Shown: positions 1 to 9,687, counted from the stretch's first letter. The stretch: 64,000 nucleotides of DNA from Shewanella eurypsychrophilus (GCF_007004545.3 NZ_CP045503.2:5644501-5708500); one strand, 5' to 3'. Notes: generated from the sequence alone by a model not told the origin. Translations and numbers: made by a program.

Positions 1-1
1 T

Positions 2-274
2 GAACTTGAAGCTGAAGAGGTGTTGCACCGTCTCTACCATCAAGAAGAGGTACGCCTTTTCGATCCGATAGAGGTCACCTTCTCTTGCACTTGCTCAAGA
101 GAACGAAGTGCCCAAGCGATACGAACAGTACCTAGAGCAGAAGTTGAAGCCATTCTAGCCGAAATGGGTAAAGTGGAGATGGGTTGTGAGTACTGCAACA
201 CCAACTACAACTTTGATTCAATTGATGTCGAAGCAATTTTTAGCAATGCCCAGGCACCTGCAGCTAAGCAGTAA
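2..274 (+). CDS. hslO: Hsp33 redox-regulated chaperone, C-terminal part (5' end outside window)
   Basis: This is the carboxy-terminal end of Hsp33, a cytosolic holdase chaperone activated by oxidation. The frame is open from base 2, so the gene starts upstream of the window. The visible part carries the family's zinc-binding redox switch: a CxC pair (CTCS) about 30 residues before a CxxC pair (CEYCNTNYNF). In the reduced protein these four cysteines bind zinc; oxidation releases it and exposes the client-binding surface. A strong terminator follows, and pckA lies downstream on the same strand, a neighbourhood familiar from gammaproteobacteria. The identification rests on the cysteine pattern and the flanking residues. 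Confidence 0.93.
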   Translation, partial: ELEAEEVLHRLYHQEEVRLFDPIEVTFSCTCSRERSAQAIRTVPRAEVEAILAEMGKVEMGCEYCNTNYNFDSIDVEAIFSNAQAPAAKQ

Positions 275-282
275 CTGCCACT

Positions 283-335
283 TAATACCAGTTCCATTAA
301 GTTAAGTGATCATAAATTTAATGGAATTGGTATTA
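283..335. repeat. 18-bp inverted repeat (TAATACCA-type palindrome)
   Basis: Two 18-base arms (283-300 and 318-335) are reverse complements with one mismatch, around a 17-base loop. The left arm begins TAATACCAGTTCCATTAA. A partial copy of the arm recurs near 54508, and other TAATACCA palindromes lie near 50960, 53375 and 56536. This looks like a dispersed intergenic repeat, and it is separate from the terminator just downstream. Confidence 0.7.
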
Positions 336-354
336 CACATAATGATTGAAGAAA

Positions 355-384
355 GAGGACGCCTGTGAGCGTCCTCTTTTTTTT
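355..384 (+). terminator. Rho-independent terminator of hslO
   Basis: A perfect 8-bp stem (GAGGACGC / GCGTCCTC) with a 6-base loop is followed by eight T residues. It lies 80 bases after the hslO stop codon and before pckA. Confidence 0.93.
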
Positions 385-541
385 AGCGAAATAACGATCT
401 TCCTCACACATTCAATTCCGCTTAAGTTACAATCAAATTTCGGCGCATAAAGACGCTTTTAAATAACAACTTTCTATACAAAAAATATAGCCGGCAAAGA
501 CTGGCACCTATATTCCGACCTCAAAACATGGAGACCTTACT

Positions 542-2083
542 ATGGCGGATGGATCAACACTAACTCACCTAAACCCTACGACAGCACAACTCATAGAGCT
601 AGCCCTCACGCGAGGCGAAGGAGAGTTAACGGCTAATGGCGCATTAGTCGCAAAAACGGGCGAGCGCACAGGCCGCTCACCTAATGATCGCTTTATCGTC
701 AAAGAGCCAAGTTCAGAAGCTGACATAGACTGGGGAGCAGTCAATAAGCCTTTCGAACAGGAGAAATTCACCGCTTTATGGCAGAAAGTAGAAGCTTATC
801 TAGCAGACAAAGAAACGTTCGTTTCAGAGCTTGAGGTCGGTGCCGATCCAGAGCATTACCAGCCGATACAGGTCACTACAGAAACAGCTTGGCATCAACT
901 CTTTGCCCGTAACCTGTTTATCATTCCAGAAGAATTTAATTCAGCCGACAAGCCAGTCTGGCAGATAATCAACGCTCCAGGTTTCAAATGTGATCCTGAA
1001 CGTGATGGCACCCACTCCGATGCTACTGTGATCCTCAACTTCGCCGAACGAAAAGTACTACTTGCTGGACTTAAGTACGCTGGCGAAATGAAAAAATCTA
1101 TGTTCTCAGTGCAAAATTTCCTACTTCCAGCCAAGGGCGTGCTACCCATGCACTGCTCAGCAAACGTTGGAAAAGAAGGTGATACGACACTATTTTTCGG
1201 TCTGTCTGGTACAGGTAAAACCACACTTTCAGCCGATCCTAAACGCTTCTTGATCGGTGATGACGAGCATGGCTGGGCACCAGGTGGCGTATTTAATATC
1301 GAAGGTGGCTGCTACGCCAAGTGTATCGATCTGAGCCAGAAAAATGAACCTGTTATCTGGGATGCTATCCGCTTCGGTACCGTACTCGAAAACGTGGTCA
1401 TGGATGAGAACCGAGTTCCTGATTACACTAACTCGACCCTGACTGAAAATAGCCGTGCGGCCTACCCGCTAGAGCATGTACAACTCAGAAAAGAGGAAAA
1501 CTGTGGTGCTGAACCGCACGCAGTTGTCTTCTTAACCTGTGATGTCTCTGGCGTACTACCACCGGTATCACTACTAACCAAAGAGCAGGCTGCTTACCAC
1601 TTTCTATCAGGATATACCGCTAAAGTAGGTTCTACAGAGATGGGTTCGAGCGCTGCCATTCAATCAACCTTCTCTACCTGTTTTGGAGCGCCTTTCTTCC
1701 CACGTCCTGCAGGCGTTTACGCAGAGCTACTGATGAAGCGTATCGAATCATTCGGCAGCCAGGTCTATTTGGTCAATACCGGTTGGACTGGTGGACCACA
1801 TGGAACGGGTAAACGCTTTGACATTCCTACTACTCGTGCAATTGTTGATGCTATCGTCAGCGGTGGACTGAAAGATGTAGAGACCGAGCACTTAGACAAG
1901 CTAAACCTCAATATTCCAGTTGCCATTCCAGGTGTCGAGACTAAATTGCTTAATCCAGTGAATACTTGGGAAGATAAGGCTAAGTATGCTGAATATGCTC
2001 AGAACCTAGCGGAGAGCTTCACAGCTAACTTCGAGAAATACCAAGTACCAGATTCGATCAAGCATGCCGGACCGAATGCTTAA
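542..2083 (+). CDS. pckA: Phosphoenolpyruvate carboxykinase (ATP)
   Basis: A 513-residue cytosolic enzyme that converts oxaloacetate and ATP to phosphoenolpyruvate, CO2 and ADP, the entry step of gluconeogenesis from C4 acids. The length is normal for the ATP-dependent family. The P-loop GLSGTGKTTLS lies near residues 220-230, followed by the metal-binding stretch LIGDDEHGW and the family segment FGTVLENVV. Near the N terminus the TGERTGRSPNDRF segment binds substrate. The ATG is preceded by a GGAG-type ribosome site. The gene stands alone between two terminators. Confidence 0.98.
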   Translation: MADGSTLTHLNPTTAQLIELALTRGEGELTANGALVAKTGERTGRSPNDRFIVKEPSSEADIDWGAVNKPFEQEKFTALWQKVEAYLADKETFVSELEVGADPEHYQPIQVTTETAWHQLFARNLFIIPEEFNSADKPVWQIINAPGFKCDPERDGTHSDATVILNFAERKVLLAGLKYAGEMKKSMFSVQNFLLPAKGVLPMHCSANVGKEGDTTLFFGLSGTGKTTLSADPKRFLIGDDEHGWAPGGVFNIEGGCYAKCIDLSQKNEPVIWDAIRFGTVLENVVMDENRVPDYTNSTLTENSRAAYPLEHVQLRKEENCGAEPHAVVFLTCDVSGVLPPVSLLTKEQAAYHFLSGYTAKVGSTEMGSSAAIQSTFSTCFGAPFFPRPAGVYAELLMKRIESFGSQVYLVNTGWTGGPHGTGKRFDIPTTRAIVDAIVSGGLKDVETEHLDKLNLNIPVAIPGVETKLLNPVNTWEDKAKYAEYAQNLAESFTANFEKYQVPDSIKHAGPNA

Positions 2084-2150
2084 TACGGTCTTTCTATTGG
2101 GTTATTTGTAGTCTGATAGTTTTTGGTATTTGTTTGATTGTTTAGCTGAT

Positions 2151-2187
2151 AAATCCCAGTTTAGCTTTGACTGAACTGGGATTTTTT
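2151..2187 (+). terminator. Rho-independent terminator of pckA
   Basis: An 11-bp stem (AAATCCCAGTT pairing with AACTGGGATTT) around a 12-base loop runs into a T tract, about 70 bases after the pckA stop. Confidence 0.88.
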
Positions 2188-2573
2188 ATATTTGAAGTTT
2201 TATTTTTGATAGTAAGTAACACACACTCTTTTAGCTTGGTTTCATTGTGCGATCTTGGTGTTTGATTGGTTACATAAGTACCAAAGCTTCTTTTGTGTTT
2301 ATTGCCTGCAGCAGGCGTATGTGCAAGTCATCTCTCAGTACGCTATGAATATGTCCCTATACGCTCTGCGGTTTCATCCCTGAAACCGAAGCCTTCGAGC
2401 TCACTTACACTTGATTATTCATCTCTTCGATTTAGGTTGTACCTATACATTTAATCAATTGAAGTCTGAATGGTCAGATTATTTGCTAACACAGTTTTAA
2501 GCGGACAAAAGTAGTTGGCTATAATGGTAGAGTAAGACTTTCTGTTCCGTTTAAAGCTATCGCCAGACTTGCT
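2188..2573. other. Intergenic region without a recognisable gene
   Basis: No convincing reading frame on either strand. Around 2375-2395 there is a short inverted repeat (CGGTTTCA / TGAAACCG). The stretch looks like non-coding, possibly repetitive spacer, but no second copy occurs in the window. Confidence 0.4.
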
Positions 2574-3002
2574 CTATTGCCAAACTCTAAATAGCACAGT
2601 CAATTGCATACCCGTTGAAAAAGCATGTTCGGCTAATTCTGATATTTGAGATATGTTTATATACTTACTTTTACTCTGCCCATTTGTAATACGAAACCCT
2701 TTATCGGCTGATTCATAAAACACAGGGTTATGTGCGACTAAGTTACGTAATTCTACTAAGTTATCAAACTCTTCGAAAAGCGCATTTGCTTTATAAGAAA
2801 TGCCACATTCAGAATTATAAAGTGACTTTACTTTATCAAAACGCTTACTTAATGACTTATCTACATTAAAATACTTAGCACGTGATAGTTCGTTATGAGT
2901 TTCATATTTTAACAGCAACTCGCCCTCAAGCCTTGCAACTGAGCTGACGATTTTACCAACCGCCTTCTCCCAGTTTTCTAAATCTAAATCATCTTGTTCC
3001 AA
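2574..3002 (-). CDS. Hypothetical protein with a HEPN-like RNxxxH motif
   Basis: A 142-residue soluble, mostly helical protein of unknown function. It has no signal peptide or membrane segment. Near residue 87 it carries ELRNLVAHNP, which fits the Rx4-6H signature of HEPN domains, a fold found in many RNases of toxin-antitoxin and defence systems and in non-enzymatic relatives. The preceding segment (LFEEFDNLVELRN) is an amphipathic helix of the kind that precedes this motif. No nucleotidyltransferase or other antitoxin-like partner is adjacent, so a toxin role is not supported by context. The flanks are non-coding and AT-rich, which would fit an acquired orphan gene. The HEPN assignment is tentative. 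Confidence 0.6.
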   Translation of the reverse strand: MEQDDLDLENWEKAVGKIVSSVARLEGELLLKYETHNELSRAKYFNVDKSLSKRFDKVKSLYNSECGISYKANALFEEFDNLVELRNLVAHNPVFYESADKGFRITNGQSKSKYINISQISELAEHAFSTGMQLTVLFRVWQ

Positions 3003-3625
3003 AGCATACTCCAGAGAAAACTAGCATTAGCACGGTGTGCGCACACTTTTACTTCCTTATTAATTAACAAGTTATCATTATAAACAGTTATTAACTACTG
3101 AGACTTAAACATAAAACTGTTTGTAATTCAGGCAAAGCATACAAGCACGATTTTAATACACCAAACTTCAATGATTTATTGCGGCATGAGAGGTCTTATT
3201 TTGCAAAATCTATTCACCACGGAGGACACTGAGAGCACGGAGAAGGACAGAGATCTAGAAATTAACAGTAATAAACAGTAATAAACAGCTAACTTCATTG
3301 AATCTAAATCGAAGAGAAAAATACCAAGTGTAGATGCGGCTACGTCGATGACATGGATGTCATCGCAGAGCCCACAGGGAAGTGCTTGCGGCGTCTCGTA
3401 GAAGTATCTGCATGATAAGCCCACGGCAGGTGATAGATAAAAATGAAGGTACGACCTTCAAATGCACCACCCAATAACAAAAAGAATGTCCCAACTTAAA
3501 GTGACAAGACTTTAACTTCCCCCTTGTGATCATTACCATTTTAATGAAATATAACTGCCGAACTAAAACTAAAACGATAACTCAGGCTAACACTGAGCCA
3601 CAGACTCTACATTGGGTATACCATA
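3003..3625. other. Long intergenic region with repeat-like segments
   Basis: I see no supported gene. Bases 3215-3255 show a decayed repeat of roughly 10-base period (blocks resembling CACGGAGGAC, CACTGAGAG, CACGGAGAAG). Bases 3335-3425 hold a GC-richer stretch that includes a small palindrome (GATGACATGGATGTCATC). Both resemble dispersed non-coding repeats. The region probably also contains the promoter of the M14 peptidase gene, but no clear boxes were assigned. Confidence 0.4.
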
Positions 3626-5482
3626 ATGCGCTTAACCCCTTTATCAGCAACAATTTTACTCACGCTGTCTTTCAGCAGCACAAACACCCTAGCGGACAAT
3701 ACAAGCGATAGTGTTGACGCAGCAACACCACAAATTGCCTCCACTTATATCAATGATCAAATATTGCCACCAGCTATCGAATGGCATGGTAAGAGTGAGG
3801 CGCTGCTCCTCAGTGCCGATGACCCTTGGGCAACACCTTTTGAACAAAATGGCCTTAAGACCAGCCCAAATTATGATGACACCTTCATCTGGCTCGATAA
3901 GCTCATTGCCCAAACAGACAAGTTAAAAAAAGTCAGCTTAGATAAGAGCCCACAAGGGCGCGATATCTGGATGATAGTAGCCTCTCAAGAAGGCGCCGAT
4001 ACCTCCGCAACTCTTGCAGGAAATAACAAACCAAGTGTATTAGTACAGGCGGGAATTCATTCCGGAGAGATTGATGGGAAAGACGCAGGTATGATGTTGC
4101 TGCGTGATATCGTTCTCGGCGATAAAGGCCAATTACTTGATAATGCTAATCTGCTATTTGTACCTATTTTCAGTGTTGATGGTCACGAGCGCTCAACACA
4201 GTACAACCGTGTCAACCAACGTGGTCCAGTCAATATGGGGTGGCGAACCACCTCAAAAAATCTCAACTTAAACCGAGATTATGCCAAGGCTGATGCGTTA
4301 GAGATGCAGCATATGCTGCGTGCTATCAATGAATGGCAACCCGATCTTTATATCGATGTTCATGTCACCGATGGCATCGACTATCAGTACGATGTGACCT
4401 TCGGTTATAACTTGCCTCAAGGACTCAGCCCTGCAAGCTATGCTTGGCTAGAAAATAGCTACCGACCAGCCATTGAATCAGCGCTAACAAGCCAAGGTCA
4501 TATCCCTGGTCCCCTAGTATTTGCCATAGATAACACAGATATCACTCAGGGCATGTCGTTATGGAACCCAAGCCCGCGTTATTCAAATGGTTACGGTGAT
4601 GCCAGACACCTACCCACCATCTTAATAGAAAATCACAGCCTTAAACCCTATAAGCAAAGAGTGCTGGGTACTTATGTGATGCTAGAAGCCACTCTGAAAA
4701 CCTTAGGTAAGCAAGCCACTAAGTTAAAGTCAGCCATCAAACAGGATAAGTTCCGCTATTCACCTAGAGTGACACTCACCTGGAAAGAGGTGCAGCAAAA
4801 GCAAAGTTGGGACTTTAAAGGTATCGAATACCATATGGAAAAAAGCCCGATCAGTGGTAATGAGATCGTACGCTGGACGGGTGTGCCTAAGCTATACCCT
4901 AACTTGCCTGTAATGGGAGATACTGTTCCGGATATACGCGTGACTCGGCCTAGCGCTTACTATATCCCACCTCAGTGGAGTGAAGTGATCGAGCGCTTAC
5001 AAATTCACGGCATTCGCATGACCAGACTTGAACAGTCGACAGAAATGAAACTGAATCAATATACGCTCAGAGATCCACAGTTCAAGAGTACTGATTATGA
5101 GGGTAGACAGCGAGTGACAATCCAAGCCTCACTCAAATCTGTGACCGCTAACTTACCTGTTGGTACTGTAAGAATTGAAACCCATCAGCCATTAGGTGAC
5201 TTAGCAATCCTGCTATTAGAGCCTCAATCACCAGACTCTTTACTAGAGTGGGGATTCTTTAACCCGATATTTACCCGCACTGAGTATATCGAGAACTATG
5301 CGGTTGAGCCTCTAGCGGCTCAGATGCTAAAAGCCGATCCTGAGCTACAGATCGCTTTCGATAAGGCATTACAAGATAGCAATTTCGCCGCAGACCCTAA
5401 GGCGCGCCTTCGCTGGTTCTATGAAAGAAGTCCATATTATGATGATCAGTATCTGCAATATCCGGTTCTAAGACAAAAATAA
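3626..5482 (+). CDS. Secreted M14-family zinc carboxypeptidase
   Basis: A 618-residue exported metallopeptidase. Residues 1-23 form a signal peptide ending near TLADN, so the product is periplasmic or secreted. The M14 zinc ligands are visible: HSGE (H and E, around residue 145) and the later histidine in IDVHVTDG near residue 246. IENHS (about residue 335) is a candidate for the catalytic glutamate region. The NLNRDY segment fits the conserved arginine that anchors the substrate carboxylate. The C-terminal 250 residues form an additional domain of unknown role. It is expected to trim peptides from the C terminus. The gene stands alone and converges with the next gene. Confidence 0.85.
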   Translation: MRLTPLSATILLTLSFSSTNTLADNTSDSVDAATPQIASTYINDQILPPAIEWHGKSEALLLSADDPWATPFEQNGLKTSPNYDDTFIWLDKLIAQTDKLKKVSLDKSPQGRDIWMIVASQEGADTSATLAGNNKPSVLVQAGIHSGEIDGKDAGMMLLRDIVLGDKGQLLDNANLLFVPIFSVDGHERSTQYNRVNQRGPVNMGWRTTSKNLNLNRDYAKADALEMQHMLRAINEWQPDLYIDVHVTDGIDYQYDVTFGYNLPQGLSPASYAWLENSYRPAIESALTSQGHIPGPLVFAIDNTDITQGMSLWNPSPRYSNGYGDARHLPTILIENHSLKPYKQRVLGTYVMLEATLKTLGKQATKLKSAIKQDKFRYSPRVTLTWKEVQQKQSWDFKGIEYHMEKSPISGNEIVRWTGVPKLYPNLPVMGDTVPDIRVTRPSAYYIPPQWSEVIERLQIHGIRMTRLEQSTEMKLNQYTLRDPQFKSTDYEGRQRVTIQASLKSVTANLPVGTVRIETHQPLGDLAILLLEPQSPDSLLEWGFFNPIFTRTEYIENYAVEPLAAQMLKADPELQIAFDKALQDSNFAADPKARLRWFYERSPYYDDQYLQYPVLRQK

Positions 5483-5515
5483 TCCATCCGCTTATAGCCA
5501 GTCTGGAAGGAAATA

Positions 5516-6397
5516 CTAATCCCGGCTGGTTTTAATCTGTAGCCAGAGCGACTCATCAGCAATAGGCGTCGACTCAGGCAAACTGCTATTGATAAGACTG
5601 AACATTTTTGAGTTGGAATATTTTTCCAAAGGAAATATATTTTTAGTGACCGGGTGTTGCTGCATAAACTTTTTTAATTTTCCTTGGCTGATTAAAGAAA
5701 GTAGACCTTGCTCCAGCCGCTCAGCTAACGCCGAGTTCTCTTTATTAACGAAGAAGTACATGGGGAATGGATAGCTGAGTAATACTTTGTCAAACGCGAT
5801 CAAATCTTCTTTATCCTCCCCTTCAAGCTCGGCATATACTTCAGTGATCCCTCTTGGGAAATAATCACAACGTCCCTGTTTAAGCATGCTATACATAAGT
5901 GCAAACTGAGTCACTCGCTCTACTCTATAACCATTTTCCTGCAAAATATCTGAATCAGGCCATTGGTCTCCTTGGCATGCAGTCAGTACCTTTAACTGCC
6001 CAGACGTACCTATCTGTAGAAACATCTGATATTTTACTGCTCTAATGACAGGAACTCTAACGCCTAAGAGCCCCCCCATAAGAGGCATTCGAATAGCTCT
6101 AAACTCTTGCTCTCTTTGTTTGTTAGTTCCAGCCCAATACAGATCAAGTCTGTTTGTCTTAAGTGCAATAAAGGCGCGGCTCTGTGTATAACTCGACTCA
6201 GCCTCTACGAGCTCGGCGTTACCATATTGAGTTTGAGTTTCACGTAAGACAAGTCTGACCAAATCAATGTAATACTGATAGCTGGCATCATTCTTGGACT
6301 GCTTAGGCTGAACGACAATAGAGCTAGTTACCGTCTCAGCAGGAGCTGAGACGGTATAGAAAGAGGCGATCATAGCCAAAATGAAAAAAGCCCGCAT
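5516..6397 (-). CDS. Periplasmic solute-binding protein (SBP family 3-like)
   Basis: About 293 residues with a signal peptide (cleavage near SAPAET), so periplasmic. The body resembles amino-acid-type extracellular binding proteins: an ALKTNRLDLYWAG segment, a central hinge, and a GRCDYFPRG motif near residue 180 in the second lobe. No ABC permease or ATPase gene is adjacent, so it may be a stand-alone binding or sensory protein rather than part of a transporter. The start at 6397 (MRAFF) is chosen because AAGGTG lies just upstream; an in-frame start exists two codons earlier. The ligand cannot be predicted. Confidence 0.75.
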   Translation of the reverse strand: MRAFFILAMIASFYTVSAPAETVTSSIVVQPKQSKNDASYQYYIDLVRLVLRETQTQYGNAELVEAESSYTQSRAFIALKTNRLDLYWAGTNKQREQEFRAIRMPLMGGLLGVRVPVIRAVKYQMFLQIGTSGQLKVLTACQGDQWPDSDILQENGYRVERVTQFALMYSMLKQGRCDYFPRGITEVYAELEGEDKEDLIAFDKVLLSYPFPMYFFVNKENSALAERLEQGLLSLISQGKLKKFMQQHPVTKNIFPLEKYSNSKMFSLINSSLPESTPIADESLWLQIKTSRD

Positions 6398-6492
6398 ATT
6401 CACCTTTAGATAAATAATGAAACTTACAATCTAGCTGTCTCTCTGATTAAAGAGCTGGGTAATGGATCAATTAGCCTCTCAAGCCAAAAAAA

Positions 6493-7284
6493 CTAGACCT
6501 TTGTTGCTGATATTGAATAAACCAAAGGAACACGTTGCTCTTGGTGCTCCATATAATATCTTAGCACTTGCTCACCAGAAGCTTGAATATGAGTCTCTTC
6601 TACCAGTCCCTCGAAACAGTTATAGGGGCTAAAATCAAACTCGTTATAGTGGGCAAGCTTAAGTCCGGCTCGAAGCAAGGCATTAATAATGTCTGAGATA
6701 GAGTGAGGCCAAGTGATCAGGGTATCTTTCTCTCCCGAGCAGTTTTCAGTGTAGGTTCCTTCCTCATCGACATCTGGCTCAGTTTGAGAAAAATAGCTAT
6801 AGCCATCAAACAAAGCCTCTAAAGGATGAAATTCCACCATATAGAACTCCCCACCAGCTTTGAGGCAGTCATTGACCACTTGGGCCCACTGATCGAGATC
6901 TGGCAACCAACATAATGCGCCATATGAGGTAAACACAATATCGTACTGCTTAGATATGTTCTTTGGCGTGCCATATACATCGGTACAGATAAACTCAGCC
7001 TCAAAACCAGCCTGTTGCGCTAACTCTTGGGCTTTCTCTATTGCTGTAGACGAAAGATCGATTCCGGTAACCTCGGCGCCATTTCTCGCCCAAGATAGGG
7101 TATCTAGTCCGAAGTGACACTGAAGATGAAGCAAGCTCTTACCTTGTACATCAAGCTCGTTGAGCTCGATTTCTTTCAGGGAACTCTTTCCTGATAAAAA
7201 ACCCTCAACATCATAAAACTTTGATGCCACATGAGTATGAGTACGCTTATTCCATGCAGATTGGTTAATTGCTAAGTAATCCAT
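6493..7284 (-). CDS. Class I SAM-dependent methyltransferase
   Basis: A 263-residue cytosolic protein with a Rossmann methyltransferase domain. Motif I lies around residues 48-65 (LLHLQCHFGLDTLSW), with the acidic residue that binds the SAM ribose in VTGIDLSS. FICTDVY follows as the adenine-contacting strand and FTSYGALCWL as the motif IV region. The substrate is unknown. The gene is transcribed leftward alone, with an AT-rich promoter region upstream. Confidence 0.85.
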   Translation of the reverse strand: MDYLAINQSAWNKRTHTHVASKFYDVEGFLSGKSSLKEIELNELDVQGKSLLHLQCHFGLDTLSWARNGAEVTGIDLSSTAIEKAQELAQQAGFEAEFICTDVYGTPKNISKQYDIVFTSYGALCWLPDLDQWAQVVNDCLKAGGEFYMVEFHPLEALFDGYSYFSQTEPDVDEEGTYTENCSGEKDTLITWPHSISDIINALLRAGLKLAHYNEFDFSPYNCFEGLVEETHIQASGEQVLRYYMEHQEQRVPLVYSISATKV

Positions 7285-7542
7285 GCTTCTCTCTTATTTA
7301 TTTTTATCCGCAGCGAGCAACTCGCTATATTGCGTAACTGGCAGTGACGAAATTCACCACTTTTACAGGTCTAAAACCTCATTGATTAACCATCGAGGTT
7401 AACATTGTCGCAAACCTTTCCAAACAAAATAGATAATATTCTTTAAAAACATAAAGATATACTTTTGGCATGAACACTGCAAATACTTGAGAATGAACAC
7501 TGCGAAAAACAACAACAGAATTGATTTCAAAGGAATAGAAAT

Positions 7543-8298
7543 ATGACCATTCGCCCTACCGTACTCGCCTCAATTTTTGCACTATCTCTTTCAGGCTGCA
7601 TTATCAATGTTAATGGTGCCAGCATGGAGCCAATGGAACATAGCCAACAGATGCTACAAATTGATGCGAGTCAGCTTAATGCATTAGTGGCTAATACAGG
7701 AGCGGGCTCACTGGAAATAGAAGGTGTTGAGGGGTTAAGCAATATTACTCTTGAAGCTGATATCTATACCTATGAAGATATGGAGCCAAATTTATCTTTG
7801 ACGCAAAAGGGCAGTACTGCTTATCTTGTTGCCGATTTTGGCCCACGCATAGGTTCAGGCAACTCGCCTTACATCGACCTAATCATAAAAGTGCCAGCAA
7901 AAATGAAGATGGATATCGATGATGGATCAGGCAGTATTAAGATCTCAGGAGTCGATGCAGACATAGAATTAGAGGATGGTTCTGGCAGCGTAGAAATCAG
8001 TGGCGGACGCAACCTAGACATACAAGATGGATCTGGGTCTATTACTCTAGAAAATATTAATGGCAACATTGAATTAGATGATGGCTCCGGTTCGATCGAT
8101 ATCACTCAGGTTAATGGTAATGTCACGATCACTGACGGTTCTGGCGGTATGTATGTGAAAGATATTCAGGGAAAAGTCACTATCGATGATGGCTCAGGTG
8201 GCATTGAAGTCATCAACACCAAAGGCTTAAACATCATAGAGGCAGGTTCTGGTAACCTCAGCTTTGATAAAATCGATGGCCAGGTCAGCATGCAGTAA
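7543..8298 (+). CDS. Lipoprotein with seven DGSGS repeats (DUF4097-like adhesin fold)
   Basis: A 251-residue protein. The N-terminal signal ends in the lipobox LSGC at residues 16-19, predicting a lipid-anchored envelope protein. From about residue 125 to the end there are seven tandem repeats of 17-19 residues, each opening with D-G-S-G-S or a close variant and followed by alternating hydrophobic residues and a turn (for example INGNIELDD). This is the layout of a beta-solenoid with one turn per repeat, as in DUF4097/DUF2807-type proteins. The acidic DDGSGS turns could bind calcium, but that is inference. The gene is preceded by AAGGAAT and is not in an operon. Its function is unknown. Confidence 0.82.
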   Translation: MTIRPTVLASIFALSLSGCIINVNGASMEPMEHSQQMLQIDASQLNALVANTGAGSLEIEGVEGLSNITLEADIYTYEDMEPNLSLTQKGSTAYLVADFGPRIGSGNSPYIDLIIKVPAKMKMDIDDGSGSIKISGVDADIELEDGSGSVEISGGRNLDIQDGSGSITLENINGNIELDDGSGSIDITQVNGNVTITDGSGGMYVKDIQGKVTIDDGSGGIEVINTKGLNIIEAGSGNLSFDKIDGQVSMQ

Positions 8299-8426
8299 CC
8301 AACTCAACTTCCCGGCGCAGCGACTCTTGCCAATATTGAAGGTCGCTGCCCACCCCAAACCGGCTCACTATCACCTTAGCTTTCCGGTCAACGAACCGTA
8401 TAGTCACTCAATGAGATCGCTGCTTA

Positions 8427-9278
8427 TTAGTGACCTGACTTGTTAAGACCCATCCCAGTAAGTGTATCTAACTTCTCAGCCATACCATCGGCATATGTTC
8501 TAAATACAAAAAACAGCACAGAAATCACACTAGCTGCGAGTAGTCCCCACCTAACGTACTGAACCAAAGGGATCTCAGGAAAATCATACCCCGTCTTCAT
8601 CTCACTGATGATTAACACAGCAGTTAACACTAGGTATGCCAGTAGTTTCTTCCTAAAGGTCAGGGTGATCTGCGGGCAGAGCTTAGTGGCGGCATATGCA
8701 CAACACAATCCCACAATAGCCCCCATGACAATATCGGCAGGCCAATGAGCGCCGATAAGAACTCGTGACAGACCTACACATGTAGCTAAGGTAAATAGTG
8801 TCACCTTCACCATTGTGCGCTGGCTATACATGCTTATCAGGCCCGCGAACAAAAATGCCGTAGCTGTGTGTCCAGAGGGAAAGCTATGCTTATATCTCGC
8901 CTCACCCACCACATTCAGATACTCCAGAACTTGTGGCGGTCTTGGTGCATCGAAATATTGCTTAAGTAAAGGGACACAGATCAGACTAAACACGGCAGCG
9001 AGCAATACTCTACAGATGAGTTCAGGGCGTTTTACTAGGTAGCACACTATAATTGCACCTAAGGTGATGCCATTGCCAAAGTCATTAACAAGTGCCTGCA
9101 ACCAAAGAGGAATTGATGAACTCATGGCATTAATACTGTTAAAAATTTCATAGTTACTCGCCTGATTAAGCGTGAGTAGATGCATAACAAATAACGTGAA
9201 AATAATTGAGTAAAAGAACTTCTGCGGATCATCTACAGACACCTGAGCTCTCTGAACCATTGGTTGACTCACTGACAT
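8427..9278 (-). CDS. PAP2-family membrane phosphatase
   Basis: About 283 residues with several membrane helices. The three PAP2 signature motifs are present in order: KQYFDAPRP, then PSGHT, then SRVLIGAHWPADIV. These supply the nucleophilic and acid-base histidines. Family members dephosphorylate phosphatidate, phosphatidylglycerol phosphate or undecaprenyl pyrophosphate at the membrane; which lipid is used here cannot be told. The start at 9278 (MSVSQ) is preferred because GGGGTG lies five bases upstream; the frame extends ten codons further with only weaker starts. Confidence 0.88.
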   Translation of the reverse strand: MSVSQPMVQRAQVSVDDPQKFFYSIIFTLFVMHLLTLNQASNYEIFNSINAMSSSIPLWLQALVNDFGNGITLGAIIVCYLVKRPELICRVLLAAVFSLICVPLLKQYFDAPRPPQVLEYLNVVGEARYKHSFPSGHTATAFLFAGLISMYSQRTMVKVTLFTLATCVGLSRVLIGAHWPADIVMGAIVGLCCAYAATKLCPQITLTFRKKLLAYLVLTAVLIISEMKTGYDFPEIPLVQYVRWGLLAASVISVLFFVFRTYADGMAEKLDTLTGMGLNKSGH

Positions 9279-9383
9279 AACACACCCCATTGCAATCGAT
9301 AAGGGCAAGTTAACCTTTAGGCTGTGAAAGAATTGTCTTTAATTGTTTACCTCTATAGTTCAATAAAACAAAGTTGAGAGGAG

Positions 9384-9647
9384 CTAAGAGGAGTTTGAGA
9401 TTAAGAGCAACTTTTGCTTCCTGGTGAGTTTTTTCACCGCTATCTCCCTTTTAAGGGCCTCGGAACGATTACCCATATCTTCAGAATAAGCTAAAGAGAG
9501 TGGGCCTTTTCCCCTAAGGTATTTTGCAGCTTTAACCCCTCCTGCTTGATGCTCTTTGAAGCGCCGTTCGATATCCGTTGTCACCCCGGTATAGAGGTGA
9601 CCATTGTTACAACGGATCATATAGAGCTTCCAATTAGACTCGGCCAC
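9384..9647 (-). CDS. GIY-YIG domain protein (YhbQ-like)
   Basis: An 87-residue single-domain GIY-YIG protein. The motif is visible as LYMIRC...LYTGVTTDIERRFKEHQ, with the usual arginine and histidine of the nuclease core, then KYLRGKGPL. The length fits the small stand-alone YhbQ/UPF0213 family, whose members have weak or uncertain nuclease activity. It is transcribed alone. Confidence 0.9.
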   Translation of the reverse strand: MAESNWKLYMIRCNNGHLYTGVTTDIERRFKEHQAGGVKAAKYLRGKGPLSLAYSEDMGNRSEALKREIAVKKLTRKQKLLLISNSS

Positions 9648-9687
9648 AATAACCCCATAACATTTGCATCGAAAATTGAATCAATTC

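Noticed and set aside
3176..3424. 82-residue leftward open frame
   Set aside because: It covers a repeat-like, low-conservation stretch, has no ribosome site and no recognisable domain.
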